From Ruminococcus sp. UBA3800 (GTDB lineage Bacteria; Bacillota; Clostridia; Oscillospirales; Ruminococcaceae), in NCBI GenBank assembly GCA_002368715.1, contig DFEO01000003.1, positions 1 to 19,956 of the forward strand: DNA of 19,956 nucleotides, written 5' to 3'. The position numbers and the translations under genes are program-made. Numbering within the stretch: the first letter of the stretch is position 1; the number at the start of each line of letters is the position of its first letter. This document shows, piece after piece, positions 1 through 7,852 of the stretch. A model generated the notes under the pieces. It saw only the letters and a list, made by a program, of their open reading frames with translations. It had not been told where the DNA came from and ran no database searches.

Positions 1-3
1 GGT

Positions 4-21
4 GCAGGTGTACACACCTGC
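4..21. repeat. Short inverted repeat
   Basis: GCAGGTGT and ACACCTGC form 8-bp arms separated by 2 nt, just outside block A of the mosaic repeat. It may be the edge of the repeat or of a neighbouring element cut by the window boundary. Confidence 0.5.
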
Positions 22-152
22 AAGGTTCACGCAGTGTCACGAAATGAAAAGCTAAGACTAAGCTCACCCCCTCCCCTCCGGGGAGGGCGGCGGCTATTGA
101 ATAGCCTGCACGCTCCCGGGCGGGGTGGGGGAATTAGCCGTGCGGCGAGCAC
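20..152 (+). repeat. Mosaic intergenic repeat element, left copy
   Basis: Three blocks here recur exactly, in inverted orientation, at the other end of the window. Block A is 20-51 (32 nt, matching 19835-19866). Block B is 67-87 (21 nt GC-rich hairpin, matching 19799-19819). Block C is 123-152 (30 nt, matching 19735-19764). The spacers between blocks have nearly equal length in both copies (15/15 and 35/34 nt) but unrelated sequence. A 13-nt direct repeat, CACCTGCAAGGTT, lies at 15-27 and 150-162, at the two edges of this copy. No ORF is apparent. The pattern suggests a dispersed, structured, non-coding repeat family. Confidence 0.85.
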
Positions 153-160
153 CTGCAAGG

Positions 161-189
161 TTGACTTATCGGGTGAGATATTGTATAAT
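161..189 (+). promoter_or_regulatory. Promoter of nth
   Basis: TTGACT at 161-166 and TATAAT at 184-189 are separated by 17 bp, a strong SigA-type promoter. The -35 begins inside the second CACCTGCAAGGTT copy (150-162) that edges the intergenic repeat, so the repeat contributes to the promoter. Confidence 0.75.
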
Positions 190-219
190 GAATATGACTA
201 AACTATCAGGGTGAGCGAT

Positions 220-882
220 ATGAAAAGGGTGACAAAAAAATATGTCAGCAGCATAATAGCTGCGCTGGAAAAACAGTATCCCGACGCCGTGTGCTCGCTT
301 GACTATTCACAGCCGCACGAGCTGATGATAGCAGGCCGCCTTTCGGCACAGTGTACCGATGCGAGGGTGAACATCGTCACGAAGGAGCTGTTTGAACGCT
401 TTAAGAGCATCAGCGACTTTGCGGATGCGGATGTGGGGGAGCTCGAGCGGATAATAAAGCCGTGCGGCCTTTACAAGACAAAGGCTAAAAGCATCAAGGA
501 TATGTGCATCCGCCTGCGTGACGTTTACGGCGGCAGGATACCCGACACGATAGATGAGCTGACCACGCTCCCCGGCATAGGGCGCAAGACCGCAAACCTC
601 GTTATGGGCGATGTTCACGGCAAGGAAGCTTATGTCACCGACACCCACTGCATACGCATCTGCGAAAGGCTGGGACTGACGCAGGGAAAAGACCCCAAAA
701 AAGTCGAGATGCAGCTGAGGCAGCTCATCCCGCCCGAGAAAAGCTCGGACTTTTGCCACAGGCTGGTGCTGTTCGGGAGAGAGTTTTGCAAGGCGCAAAG
801 CCCAAGGTGCGAAAGCTGTCCGCTCGCAGAGCTTAGCGGCTGTGCAGCTTGTGCAGATAATAAAAGCAGGAAAAAAGGCTGA
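220..882 (+). CDS. nth: Endonuclease III (DNA glycosylase/AP lyase)
   Basis: A base-excision repair enzyme that removes oxidised pyrimidines and cleaves the resulting AP site. In the 220-aa product, LSAQCTDARVN (41-51) is the family N-terminal signature. LPGIGRKTANLV (117-128) is the helix-hairpin-helix motif with catalytic Lys123, and VTDTHCIRICERLGL (139-153) holds catalytic Asp141. A C-terminal 4Fe-4S cluster is formed by Cys190-X6-Cys197-X2-Cys200 with Cys208 or Cys211 as the fourth ligand. The usual last spacing is X5, while here the nearest Cys is X7. The start is ATG 220, because AGGGTG at 208-213 lies 6 nt upstream; an in-frame GTG at 211 overlaps that ribosome site. It is probably co-transcribed with the gene 5 bp downstream. 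Confidence 0.95.
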   Translation: MKRVTKKYVSSIIAALEKQYPDAVCSLDYSQPHELMIAGRLSAQCTDARVNIVTKELFERFKSISDFADADVGELERIIKPCGLYKTKAKSIKDMCIRLRDVYGGRIPDTIDELTTLPGIGRKTANLVMGDVHGKEAYVTDTHCIRICERLGLTQGKDPKKVEMQLRQLIPPEKSSDFCHRLVLFGREFCKAQSPRCESCPLAELSGCAACADNKSRKKG

Positions 883-887
883 TATTT

Positions 888-1430
888 ATGAAAAAACAGA
901 GAATAACACTTAAAAACGCATGGGGACACCTGAGAACAGTCCAGCGCCACCGCAGGGAGGTCAGGAAAAACTGCTTTCGTGCAGGCATACCGCTTCAGGG
1001 GCTTGTCCACGACCTGTCAAAGTATTCGCCCGAGGAGTTTATAAACGGGTGCCGCTATTTTCAGGGCAGCCGCTCGCCCCACGAGGGAGAGCGTGACGAC
1101 TACGGCTATTCGCTTGCGTGGATGCACCACAAGGGACGCAACAAGCACCACTTTGAATACTGGACGGACTACAACAAGGTGACACGCAAAATGACCCCCA
1201 CCAAAATGCCCACAAGGTATGTCAAGGAAATGTTCTGTGACCGTGTGGCGGCAAGCAAAATCTATATGAAGGACACCTATACCGACGCATCGCCCCTTGA
1301 CTATTTCAAAAAGGGCAATGCAGCCTCCCGTATGCACCCCGAGACAGCGGCGGTCATAGAAAAGCTGCTGGTGATGCTAAAGCAAAAAGGCGAGGATGCG
1401 ACCTTTGCATATATCAGAAGGATGAGATGA
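888..1430 (+). CDS. DUF5662-like family protein
   Basis: A 180-aa protein of unknown function starting 5 bp after nth, probably in the same operon. It resembles DUF5662 proteins of Clostridia and their phages: an N-terminal HLRTVQRHRREV segment, GLVHDLSKYSPEEF (38-51), then MHHKGRNKHHFEYW (79-92). The HD pair (41-42) and the clustered histidines (80, 81, 87, 88) suggest an HD-like metal site, and the family is commonly compared with HD hydrolases. That catalytic role is inference. No signal peptide or membrane segment is seen, so it should be cytoplasmic. The family call is from recalled motif similarity. Confidence 0.75.
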   Translation: MKKQRITLKNAWGHLRTVQRHRREVRKNCFRAGIPLQGLVHDLSKYSPEEFINGCRYFQGSRSPHEGERDDYGYSLAWMHHKGRNKHHFEYWTDYNKVTRKMTPTKMPTRYVKEMFCDRVAASKIYMKDTYTDASPLDYFKKGNAASRMHPETAAVIEKLLVMLKQKGEDATFAYIRRMR

Positions 1431-1526
1431 CAAGGGGTCAGATGCGGCAGGCGTGAAAGGCGCTTTGTTCAAGCGGCGCCGTTTTAGTTCTGCACAGCGT
1501 TTATTTCAGAAAAAGGAGGGGTGACG

Positions 1527-3638
1527 ATGAAACTCGGAGCAAGGCTCACTGCCTTTCTTATGGCGGCGGCAGCGGCTTTTTTTGCGTTTCCGCTGGGTGC
1601 ATTTGCCGACAGTCAGAATGGACAGAACGGACAGAACGGGCAGCAGGACAGGATCTATCACGGCACCTATCTTTATCTGCCAAACTTTGAAACGCAGAGC
1701 GTGGCTGAGGAGTATTACTACTCGGATGCGTTTTTTGCCGGTTCGGGCAAGGACAAAAACGAGCACCTTCGCACAGCCTCCTTCAACCTTGTCACCACGG
1801 GCTTTTGCTCTGCCGACAGGGAGACCATGTCCTCGAATGCGCTGGACTATCTGAAAAAGACAGGCTTTTCGACCGAGGACGTTATGATAAACGATATGGA
1901 ACAAAAGCCGCAGGCGGACACCCTGGGCTCCGTTATCTCCCACAAGAGCACCCCCTACGGCGAGGTGATAGCCGTCTGCACCAGAGGTGCAAGATACAGT
2001 CTGGAATGGATAGGAAACTTTGACTGCGGCACCGAGGGAGATATCCACGGCTTTGCCACGGCAGCCGACAAGCTTATAACCCGTATCAAGGACTACGAGC
2101 AGGACCATGACCTCAAAGGCGCAAAGCTGTGGCTGGTGGGTTTCAGCCGAAGCGGCGGTGTGTGCGACCTTGCAGGCAAATATATAAACACCCACCTCGA
2201 CGAGTTCGGCATAAGTGATGACGACCTGTATGTCTACACCTTTGAAGCGCCGGGAGTGAGCAGCGAGAAATGCGGCTATGAAAACATCCACAACGTCTTC
2301 TCCCCTGCCGACATGGTGCCGAGGTTCTATCCTGCCGACTGGGGGCTGTCCTGTTCGGGCACAGAGGAGCCGCTCGCACCGGATATACCGCTGATAAACC
2401 TTAAAACTATCGACCTGAGAAGCCTTGCAAAGGGCGGCAAGGACGCAGATGCCGACCCCGTTTCGCTCGATGAGTTCGAGGACAGGATGATCTCGTTTCT
2501 TGCCTCCTGCTGCGAAAGAGAGGACTTTGCAGTGGTCGGAGAACACCTCGGCAAGCTTATCGCCGTGATGCAGGACGTTTTGAACAGCGGTGTCAGCGTG
2601 ACGCAGATAAGCTCTTACCTGAAGGACACCTTCACCACCTGGTTTATGGTCAAGACCGGCGCAAGACTGCTCGGGATGATGGATTCGGACATCGGCTCGG
2701 AGGACTATGAGAAGGACATAAAGGCTCTTTCAAACAGCGTCGAGGAGCAGCTGGAGGACTCGGACTATGACGGAATCTTCACCGAGGAGCAGATGCAGAC
2801 GCTTGTCGATGCGGTGCAGCCGCTGCTGGAATTTGCGCTGCCGATAATAATCAACGACTATAACGGCGAGATAACGCTCTCATATCTGGGAACGCTCGTT
2901 TCGGTCGGCGAGGAGGTCGGCTCGCAGCATATGTCGCAGGAGCTGTTCCCGCTCGTGAGAGCGCAGGACTCGTATTACACCGAGGGTGTGGATATCGTTC
3001 CCGGAAGAGCGAGCATCGCAGGGCAGGAATTTACCTATGAAAAAGACAGCGGCGAAGATGAGCACAGCTTTTATTCGCAAAAAGGCTTTACGGACGAGGA
3101 TATCGAATACATCATGGGCGGCTATGACGTAAGCTATGATTTTGTTCAGGGCGAGAGCGTGGCTTTTGAGGACCTTGACAAGGAGAGCCGTGCGCTCATC
3201 GAGCCGTATCTGAAAGAAAACGGGCTAGAGAAAGCGGATGTTCTGATGTTTTGCCCGAGCTTTGAGCGCACCCGTGGGTTTGATGAGAGCGAAGCGGTAA
3301 AGCTTGACAAAAGCAGGCAGGTGTCGGCGGTGTTTGCCGCAGACAAAAATAACAAGCCCGGCAAAGCAAGGCTTGTCTGCATAAACGGAACAAAGACGCA
3401 GGAGCAGAGCTGCGAGCTGACAGCCGGCGAAAACGGGCTGACGGCGGTTTTTGACTATGACGGTGAGGGCAGGTATTTTCTTATCACTCAGCCCGCCGAC
3501 AAGACAGCCGACAGCGCTCAGGCAGCCGCACAGTCAGACAGCGGCAAGACGGTGAAGGTCATCGTCCTTGTCACGATAAACCTCGCAGCGCTGGCAGCAG
3601 TGGTCATACTTGTCGTAAGAAGGGTCTCGCAGAGATAG
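1527..3638 (+). CDS. Secreted, membrane-anchored lipase-like alpha/beta hydrolase
   Basis: A 703-aa exported protein. The start is ATG 1527, with GGAGGG at 1515-1520; a GTG at 1521 overlaps that site. Residues 1-28 are a signal peptide ending near AFADS, followed by a short NGQ-repeat linker. GFSRSGG (205-211) resembles the nucleophile elbow of secreted lipase-family proteins, with putative Ser207. Asp262 in NVFSPADMVPRFYP fits the acid, and His468 in GSQHMSQELFP is a candidate base. The elbow deviates from classical GxSxG because Ser replaces the last Gly. The C-terminus has a Gln/Ser/Ala linker, a transmembrane helix (about 680-698) and Arg-rich residues, so the hydrolase should sit outside the membrane. 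A weak GGCGC/GCGCC hairpin at 1459-1480 may end the preceding operon. The substrate is unknown. Confidence 0.75.
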   Translation: MKLGARLTAFLMAAAAAFFAFPLGAFADSQNGQNGQNGQQDRIYHGTYLYLPNFETQSVAEEYYYSDAFFAGSGKDKNEHLRTASFNLVTTGFCSADRETMSSNALDYLKKTGFSTEDVMINDMEQKPQADTLGSVISHKSTPYGEVIAVCTRGARYSLEWIGNFDCGTEGDIHGFATAADKLITRIKDYEQDHDLKGAKLWLVGFSRSGGVCDLAGKYINTHLDEFGISDDDLYVYTFEAPGVSSEKCGYENIHNVFSPADMVPRFYPADWGLSCSGTEEPLAPDIPLINLKTIDLRSLAKGGKDADADPVSLDEFEDRMISFLASCCEREDFAVVGEHLGKLIAVMQDVLNSGVSVTQISSYLKDTFTTWFMVKTGARLLGMMDSDIGSEDYEKDIKALSNSVEEQLEDSDYDGIFTEEQMQTLVDAVQPLLEFALPIIINDYNGEITLSYLGTLVSVGEEVGSQHMSQELFPLVRAQDSYYTEGVDIVPGRASIAGQEFTYEKDSGEDEHSFYSQKGFTDEDIEYIMGGYDVSYDFVQGESVAFEDLDKESRALIEPYLKENGLEKADVLMFCPSFERTRGFDESEAVKLDKSRQVSAVFAADKNNKPGKARLVCINGTKTQEQSCELTAGENGLTAVFDYDGEGRYFLITQPADKTADSAQAAAQSDSGKTVKVIVLVTINLAALAAVVILVVRRVSQR

Positions 3639-3660
3639 GAAAAAAAGCACGGACAAAGAT

Positions 3661-3691
3661 GCCGTCAGGCCTCTGCTGCCTGACGGCTTTT
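3661..3691 (+). terminator. Intrinsic terminator after the lipase-like gene
   Basis: GCCGTCAGGC (3661-3670) pairs perfectly with GCCTGACGGC (3678-3687) around a 7-nt loop and is followed by TTTT. Confidence 0.85.
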
Positions 3692-3731
3692 GTGTAACGA
3701 CTAGGGCACAGGAGCACCGCACCTGCGCCTA

Positions 3732-3760
3732 TTTACTTTTTTTTCGTTTTGTGCTATAAT
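3732..3760 (+). promoter_or_regulatory. Promoter of the DUF6106-like/acpS operon
   Basis: TTTACT (3732-3737), a 17-bp T-rich spacer and a perfect TATAAT (3755-3760), 29 bp before the ATG at 3790. Confidence 0.75.
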
Positions 3761-3789
3761 AAGTAATATATTTGATTTGGAGGCATTTT

Positions 3790-4359
3790 ATGGATAGCTT
3801 TAAGGAACAGATTGTGAGAAAAAACCTCTCGCAGAAGGATAAAATGACCAAGTATATGCTTATGATAGCAAGCGTTGCTCTGGCGGCAGGGTGCTTTTTG
3901 CTGGTGCTGGGTACGCCCTTTATGATGATAGGCGTGCTTGCGGCAGGTCTTGCGCTCTTCGGGGGCTATCAGCTGACGACCAGGATGGATGTCGAGTATG
4001 AATACATCTTCACAAACGGCGAGGTCGATATTGACAAGATAGTGGCACAGCGTTCGAGAAAGCGCCTTGTCACGTTCAAATGCTCCTCAGTGACCGCCTT
4101 TGGCAAGGCCGGGGATCACGACACCGACAGCGGCAACACCCTTGTTTTCGCAAGCGCAAACGAGGACGAGCTTATCGACTACTATGCCGAGTTTAACCAC
4201 AAAACGCTGGGCAAGACCACGCTGGTCTTCACTCCCGATGCAGCGATCCTTTCGCTGATAGTCAAGGCTCTGCCTGCGCAGATAAGGCGTGAGGCGGCAG
4301 CTCTGCTTGACGAGATAGAAGCAGACGGCGAGGACGAGGACAATTATGAGGATGAATAA
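3790..4359 (+). CDS. DUF6106-like membrane protein
   Basis: A 189-aa protein of unknown function. ATG 3790 is chosen because TTGGAGG (3777-3783) precedes it at 6 nt. Residues about 23-40 and 42-62 form two closely spaced transmembrane helices. They are followed by DVEYEYIFTNGEVDIDKI (67-84) and a basic QRSRKRLV stretch, a pattern I associate with the clostridial DUF6106 family. The soluble C-terminal domain ends in a highly acidic tail. Its last 14 nt overlap the acpS start, so the two are translationally coupled. A role at the membrane next to lipid-related acpS is plausible but unproven. Confidence 0.75.
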   Translation: MDSFKEQIVRKNLSQKDKMTKYMLMIASVALAAGCFLLVLGTPFMMIGVLAAGLALFGGYQLTTRMDVEYEYIFTNGEVDIDKIVAQRSRKRLVTFKCSSVTAFGKAGDHDTDSGNTLVFASANEDELIDYYAEFNHKTLGKTTLVFTPDAAILSLIVKALPAQIRREAAALLDEIEADGEDEDNYEDE

Positions 4360-4723
4360 AGCGCAGTACTGCGTCGGGATCGACACGGTGGAGATCAGCC
4401 GCATAAGGAAGTGTGCGGCAAGGGACAGCTTTATGAAGCGTGTTTTTTCCGCCTCAGAGCTTGAAATGTTTCGCTCAAAGCGTGACCCTGCCCCATCGAT
4501 AGCCGCAAACTGGGCGGCAAAGGAGGCATTTTCAAAGGCGCTCGGCACGGGTGTGCGAGGGTTCGGGCTTTGCGAGGTGGAGTGTCTGAGGGACGAGCTG
4601 GGAGCGCCTTACCTTGTGCTTTCGGGCAAGGCGGAGCAGGCCGCCGAGGGGCTGAGCTTTTGCGTATCGCTGACCCACACCAAAGACCTCGCAGCGGCGA
4701 TAGTGATAGGGCAGGGACGATAG
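4346..4723 (+). CDS. acpS: Holo-[acyl-carrier-protein] synthase
   Basis: Transfers 4'-phosphopantetheine from CoA to the serine of acyl carrier protein, activating it for fatty-acid synthesis. The 125-aa product has the usual AcpS length. GIDTVEISRI (11-20) carries the Mg-binding Asp13. FSASELEMF (34-42) and WAAKEAFSKALGTG (56-69) with Glu60 are the other signatures, and FCVSLTHTKDLAAAIVI closes the fold. ATG 4346 lies inside the end of the DUF6106-like gene, with GAGGA at 4336-4340; ATG 4352 is an alternative. Pairing with the downstream hydrate-repair gene is a common Firmicute arrangement. Confidence 0.93.
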   Translation: MRMNKAQYCVGIDTVEISRIRKCAARDSFMKRVFSASELEMFRSKRDPAPSIAANWAAKEAFSKALGTGVRGFGLCEVECLRDELGAPYLVLSGKAEQAAEGLSFCVSLTHTKDLAAAIVIGQGR

Positions 4724-4814
4724 ACGCAGCGCTATGCTTTAAGCGTATTATCTGCCCTTGTCAGATCGTAACCCCCCCACTGTCGGGGGTGATGATATAA
4801 AAAGGAGAATACCT

Positions 4815-6332
4815 ATGAGAATACTTACATTACCACAAATGATATGTGCCGAGCAGCAAAGCGAAAAGCTTGGCGTTTCACTATCGCAGCTTATGGATAA
4901 CGCAGGCGCTGCCCTTGCTGACGAGATAGCCGCTCAGTGCAAGCGGCTTGGAGAGAACGCACCGCTCATCCTTGCCGGAAAGGGCAACAACGGCGGCGAC
5001 GGCCTTGCTGCAGCAGGGCTTCTGGCAGAAAGAGGCCTTTCGCCGGTCGTGATGCTCTGCTGCGGCGAGCCCGACACTCCCCTTGCAAAGGAGCGTTTTG
5101 CAGCGCTTGACAAGCGTGTAAAGGTCATAAGCTATACACCCGAGCAGGATGCCGCAATAGAAGACGCACGCCTTATCTGCGACTGCATTTTCGGCACAGG
5201 CTTCAAGGGCGATCTGCCTGACAGCATAGGGCCGCTGTTTGCAAGCATCAGCACAAGCGATGCCTTTGTTATCGCCTGCGATATCCCCTCGGGCGCCGAT
5301 GCCCGGAGCGGCAATGCCGACCCGCTTGCTGTGAAAGCCGACCTGACACTGACGATGCACGCCGTAAAGCTCGGGATGACCCTCTCGCCCGCAAGACACC
5401 TCTGCGGCGAGATAAAGACCGCCGACATCGGTATTCCCGAAGACGTTTATTCCACGGACGTTTTATTTAACAGCGTCACAACGCTTAGCAGCAAAGCCGA
5501 GATACCCCGTCTTCTGCCCGACCGCCTCCCCTGGGGGCACAAGGGCACCTTCGGACGGCTGCTCTGCGTCTGCGGAAGCGAGCGCTATATCGGAGCGGCA
5601 GCACTCTCCTGCGAGGCTGCAATGCGGTGCGGTGTTGGGCTCACAGAGCTGCTCTCTGCCGAGCGCTGCATAAACAGCATCAGTCCGACAAACCCCGAGA
5701 TTATCTACACTACCCTGACAGGACACGAAGCTTCTGACATTTTCAGACAGCGCAGGACAGACTGCGACGCAGTTCTGATAGGCTGCGGCATCGGCACTGA
5801 CGAACAGGCGAAGGAGCTTTTGTATGACGCTGTGCTCGACAGCGAAAAGCCGGTCGTCATTGATGCCGACGGAATAAATCTGCTGAGTGAGAATATAAAT
5901 ATACTGTTGAAGAAAAAGGCAGACATCATCCTCACTCCCCACCCTGCCGAGCTTGCAAGGCTCTGCGGTGTCACCACGGATAAGGTGCTCTCAGACCGCC
6001 TGTACTATGCTTCTATGCTTGCCGACAGCTTTGGCGTGACCGTTGTTTCAAAGGCCGCCGAGACCATCGTCACAAACGGCAGATACTCCACAGTCATCCA
6101 CACCGGCAGCACAGCGCTTTCAAAGGCAGGCTCGGGCGATATGCTCGCAGGCGCCATAGCGTCGCTGACAGCACAGCGGCCGCAGCTGCCGTTTAATAAC
6201 GCCGTCCTCGGCTGTTACATCATCGGTGAGAGCGCAGCTTCGCTGTCACAGGAGATGTCGGAGCGTGGTGTGATCGCCCGTGACATCCTGGCACGCATCC
6301 CAAAAACGCTCAGAGCTTTTGAAACGATGTAG
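4815..6332 (+). CDS. nnrD: Bifunctional NAD(P)H-hydrate epimerase / ADP-dependent dehydratase
   Basis: Repairs damaged nicotinamide cofactors: the N-terminal domain interconverts R and S NAD(P)HX, and the C-terminal domain dehydrates S-NAD(P)HX using ADP. In the 505-aa product, residues 1-215 are the YjeF_N epimerase, with AGKGNNGGDG (54-63), CIFGTGFKGDLP (124-135) and CDIPSGADARSG (155-166). Residues 230-505 are the ribokinase-like dehydratase: HKGTFGR (242-248), PVVIDADGINLL (346-357), LTPHPAELARL (373-383) and GSGDMLAGAIASL (439-451) with catalytic Asp442. The start is ATG 4815 with AAAGGAGAA at 4801-4809, and the reading frame open upstream to 4758 is not needed. The 91-bp gap after acpS contains a small ACCCCC/GGGGGT hairpin. 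Both domains appear intact (NnrE-NnrD fusion). Confidence 0.95.
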   Translation: MRILTLPQMICAEQQSEKLGVSLSQLMDNAGAALADEIAAQCKRLGENAPLILAGKGNNGGDGLAAAGLLAERGLSPVVMLCCGEPDTPLAKERFAALDKRVKVISYTPEQDAAIEDARLICDCIFGTGFKGDLPDSIGPLFASISTSDAFVIACDIPSGADARSGNADPLAVKADLTLTMHAVKLGMTLSPARHLCGEIKTADIGIPEDVYSTDVLFNSVTTLSSKAEIPRLLPDRLPWGHKGTFGRLLCVCGSERYIGAAALSCEAAMRCGVGLTELLSAERCINSISPTNPEIIYTTLTGHEASDIFRQRRTDCDAVLIGCGIGTDEQAKELLYDAVLDSEKPVVIDADGINLLSENINILLKKKADIILTPHPAELARLCGVTTDKVLSDRLYYASMLADSFGVTVVSKAAETIVTNGRYSTVIHTGSTALSKAGSGDMLAGAIASLTAQRPQLPFNNAVLGCYIIGESAASLSQEMSERGVIARDILARIPKTLRAFETM

Positions 6333-6338
6333 ACCCTG

Positions 6339-6377
6339 CTGCTTTCTTCGGCAACGAAGAAAGCAGTTATTTTTTTG
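6339..6377 (+). terminator. Intrinsic terminator abutting the next ribosome site
   Basis: CTGCTTTCTTCG (6339-6350) and CGAAGAAAGCAG (6355-6366) form a perfect 12-bp stem closed by a GCAA (GNRA) loop, followed by TTATTTTTTT. The U-tract runs straight into the GGAGG ribosome site (6377-6381) of the lipoprotein gene at 6387. Confidence 0.9.
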
Positions 6378-6386
6378 GAGGTATTT

Positions 6387-6872
6387 ATGAAAAAGACCCT
6401 TTGTTTTTTCCTCACCCTGTCAATGTCAGCGCTCTGTGCCTGCTCGGGCAAGGCGCAAAAGCCCGAGACCCTTTCGCCCGAGCTCAAAACCGCCGTCACC
6501 TTTGAGACAGCCGGTCAGACCTTTAAAGCAGACCTCAGACGTGAAAAGGACGGCTCCTGGCAGTGCAGCTTCTCAGAGCCCGAGACCGTGAAGGGGCTTA
6601 CATTCGAGAAAACGAACGGTGTCATCACCCTGTCGCTTGGTGACCTTAACTACATCGCCGACCCCTCACAGCTTCCCGAAAGCTCGCCCGTCAGCCTTAT
6701 CTGGCAGGCTGCCGACCGCATAATCGCAGACAAAGGCACCAAAAAGCGTGTGAACAAAAAAGGCGAGACCGAGATAAGCGGCACCCTCGACGGCACCGCA
6801 TTTCTTGCAAAGGTAAAAAAAGGGAAGCTCCTCACCCTCGAGACCGAGAATGAAGAGCTCCGCTTGTACTAA
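6387..6872 (+). CDS. Small hypothetical lipoprotein
   Basis: A 162-aa exported protein of unknown function. ATG 6387 follows GGAGG (6377-6381) by 5 nt. The signal peptide ends in ALCAC|SG, a lipobox-like site with Cys19 as the lipidated residue; Cys at the -2 position is unusual. The mature part is rich in beta-strand patterns (QTFKADLRREKDGSW, GLTFEKTNGVITLSLGDL, EISGTLDGTAFLAKVKKG) and resembles a small extracellular beta-sheet lipoprotein domain. No catalytic motif is seen. It has no recognisable promoter of its own between the upstream terminator and its start. It converges with the minus-strand gene ending at 6899, leaving a 26-bp gap with no terminator. Confidence 0.75.
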   Translation: MKKTLCFFLTLSMSALCACSGKAQKPETLSPELKTAVTFETAGQTFKADLRREKDGSWQCSFSEPETVKGLTFEKTNGVITLSLGDLNYIADPSQLPESSPVSLIWQAADRIIADKGTKKRVNKKGETEISGTLDGTAFLAKVKKGKLLTLETENEELRLY

Positions 6873-6898
6873 TTAGGTGTTAGAAAATGACAAATTGA

Positions 6899-7795
6899 TT
6901 ATTTAGCGAATGCAGGGCAAGCAATAACGTTGCCGTCCTCATCCTCAAAGGTGAGGTCTGCAATGTAGAAGTCTGCCTGGTTCGGGATGCTCCATCTCAT
7001 GATGGAAACGAACTGAGGATCAGTGGTGTTTACGAAGGTAGCCTTGCCTGCCTTGATTCCGGGTCTCATTGTCAGCTCATAGCTGCCCCACTCGGAGACC
7101 CACTCGCTCTCGCCGAAGTCATAAAGATCGTTCCAGCTGTTGCCGCCGTTGCCGTCGGAAGGCTGTGTAACGAATGCGCCCATGAAGTTTCCGGGAACAA
7201 ACATCTCTGTGCCGTCGTCGCTTACAAAGTTGCCGACAGCCTTTGTAACGATATCAGCCTTAACGGTGAAGATCTTCTCAAGATCCTCCTCGTGACCCTC
7301 AAACAGCTTCTCCATATGGATCTTGATCTTCGGGATAGCGTAGTTAGCGCCGTCCTCGGTCATGGAAAGGACCTCGACCTTAGCCATAGGGATGCCCTCA
7401 AGCTCCTCGATAGAGATAGCTACCTCGGACTCATCGGTGTTAGGAACATAAGCACCGCTTCCTGTGTCCTCAGCGAAAGGCTCGATGATAGAAGTGATAT
7501 CTGTGTCAGCCTTCCAGTAAACGGAAGCGTTCTCATAGCTTGCCAGAGTTGCAGGCATATCGGAGAGAGGCTTAGGAGCCTCGCCCTCCTCGGCAGTGCT
7601 GTCAGCAGGAGCCTCGGAAGAAGCAGCCTCTGTCTCGGCAGTTGTAGTAGTTGTCTCAGCAGTTGTAGTAGTTGTGGTGGTCTCTTCCTTCTTGGAAGAA
7701 GCATCGCTCTTGGAAGAGCTGTCGCTGTCGCCGCAGGATGTGAGCATAGCAGCAGTCATTGTGAGAGCAAGTATGCTTGCAAAAACCTTTTTCAT
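6899..7795 (-). CDS. Thr-rich-linker lipoprotein with predicted beta-sandwich domain
   Basis: A 298-aa lipoprotein. ATG 7795 has GGAGG at 7804-7808 (8 nt away); the TTG at 7810 overlaps that site. The signal peptide ends in the lipobox LTSC (Cys21). A low-complexity Ser/Lys then Thr/Glu/Ala linker (about 22-75, with runs of six and five Thr) spaces the domain from the membrane. The remainder has strand-turn patterns ending in QADFYIADLTFEDEDGNVI, typical of jelly-roll carbohydrate-binding modules of ruminal Firmicutes, but no specific family is recognised. It is the first of a run of minus-strand cell-surface genes, so glycan binding or envelope function is inferred. Confidence 0.8.
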   Translation of the reverse strand: MKKVFASILALTMTAAMLTSCGDSDSSSKSDASSKKEETTTTTTTAETTTTTAETEAASSEAPADSTAEEGEAPKPLSDMPATLASYENASVYWKADTDITSIIEPFAEDTGSGAYVPNTDESEVAISIEELEGIPMAKVEVLSMTEDGANYAIPKIKIHMEKLFEGHEEDLEKIFTVKADIVTKAVGNFVSDDGTEMFVPGNFMGAFVTQPSDGNGGNSWNDLYDFGESEWVSEWGSYELTMRPGIKAGKATFVNTTDPQFVSIMRWSIPNQADFYIADLTFEDEDGNVIACPAFAK

Positions 7796-7852
7796 GTCAA
7801 TAACCTCCAATTAAGATACGGCCGCAAGCGACCGATACATATTTACCTATGT

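Noticed and set aside
1506..2546. 346-aa minus-strand ORF opposite the lipase-like gene
   Set aside because: It has no ribosome site or recognisable domain, and it is the antisense shadow of a well-supported secreted protein.
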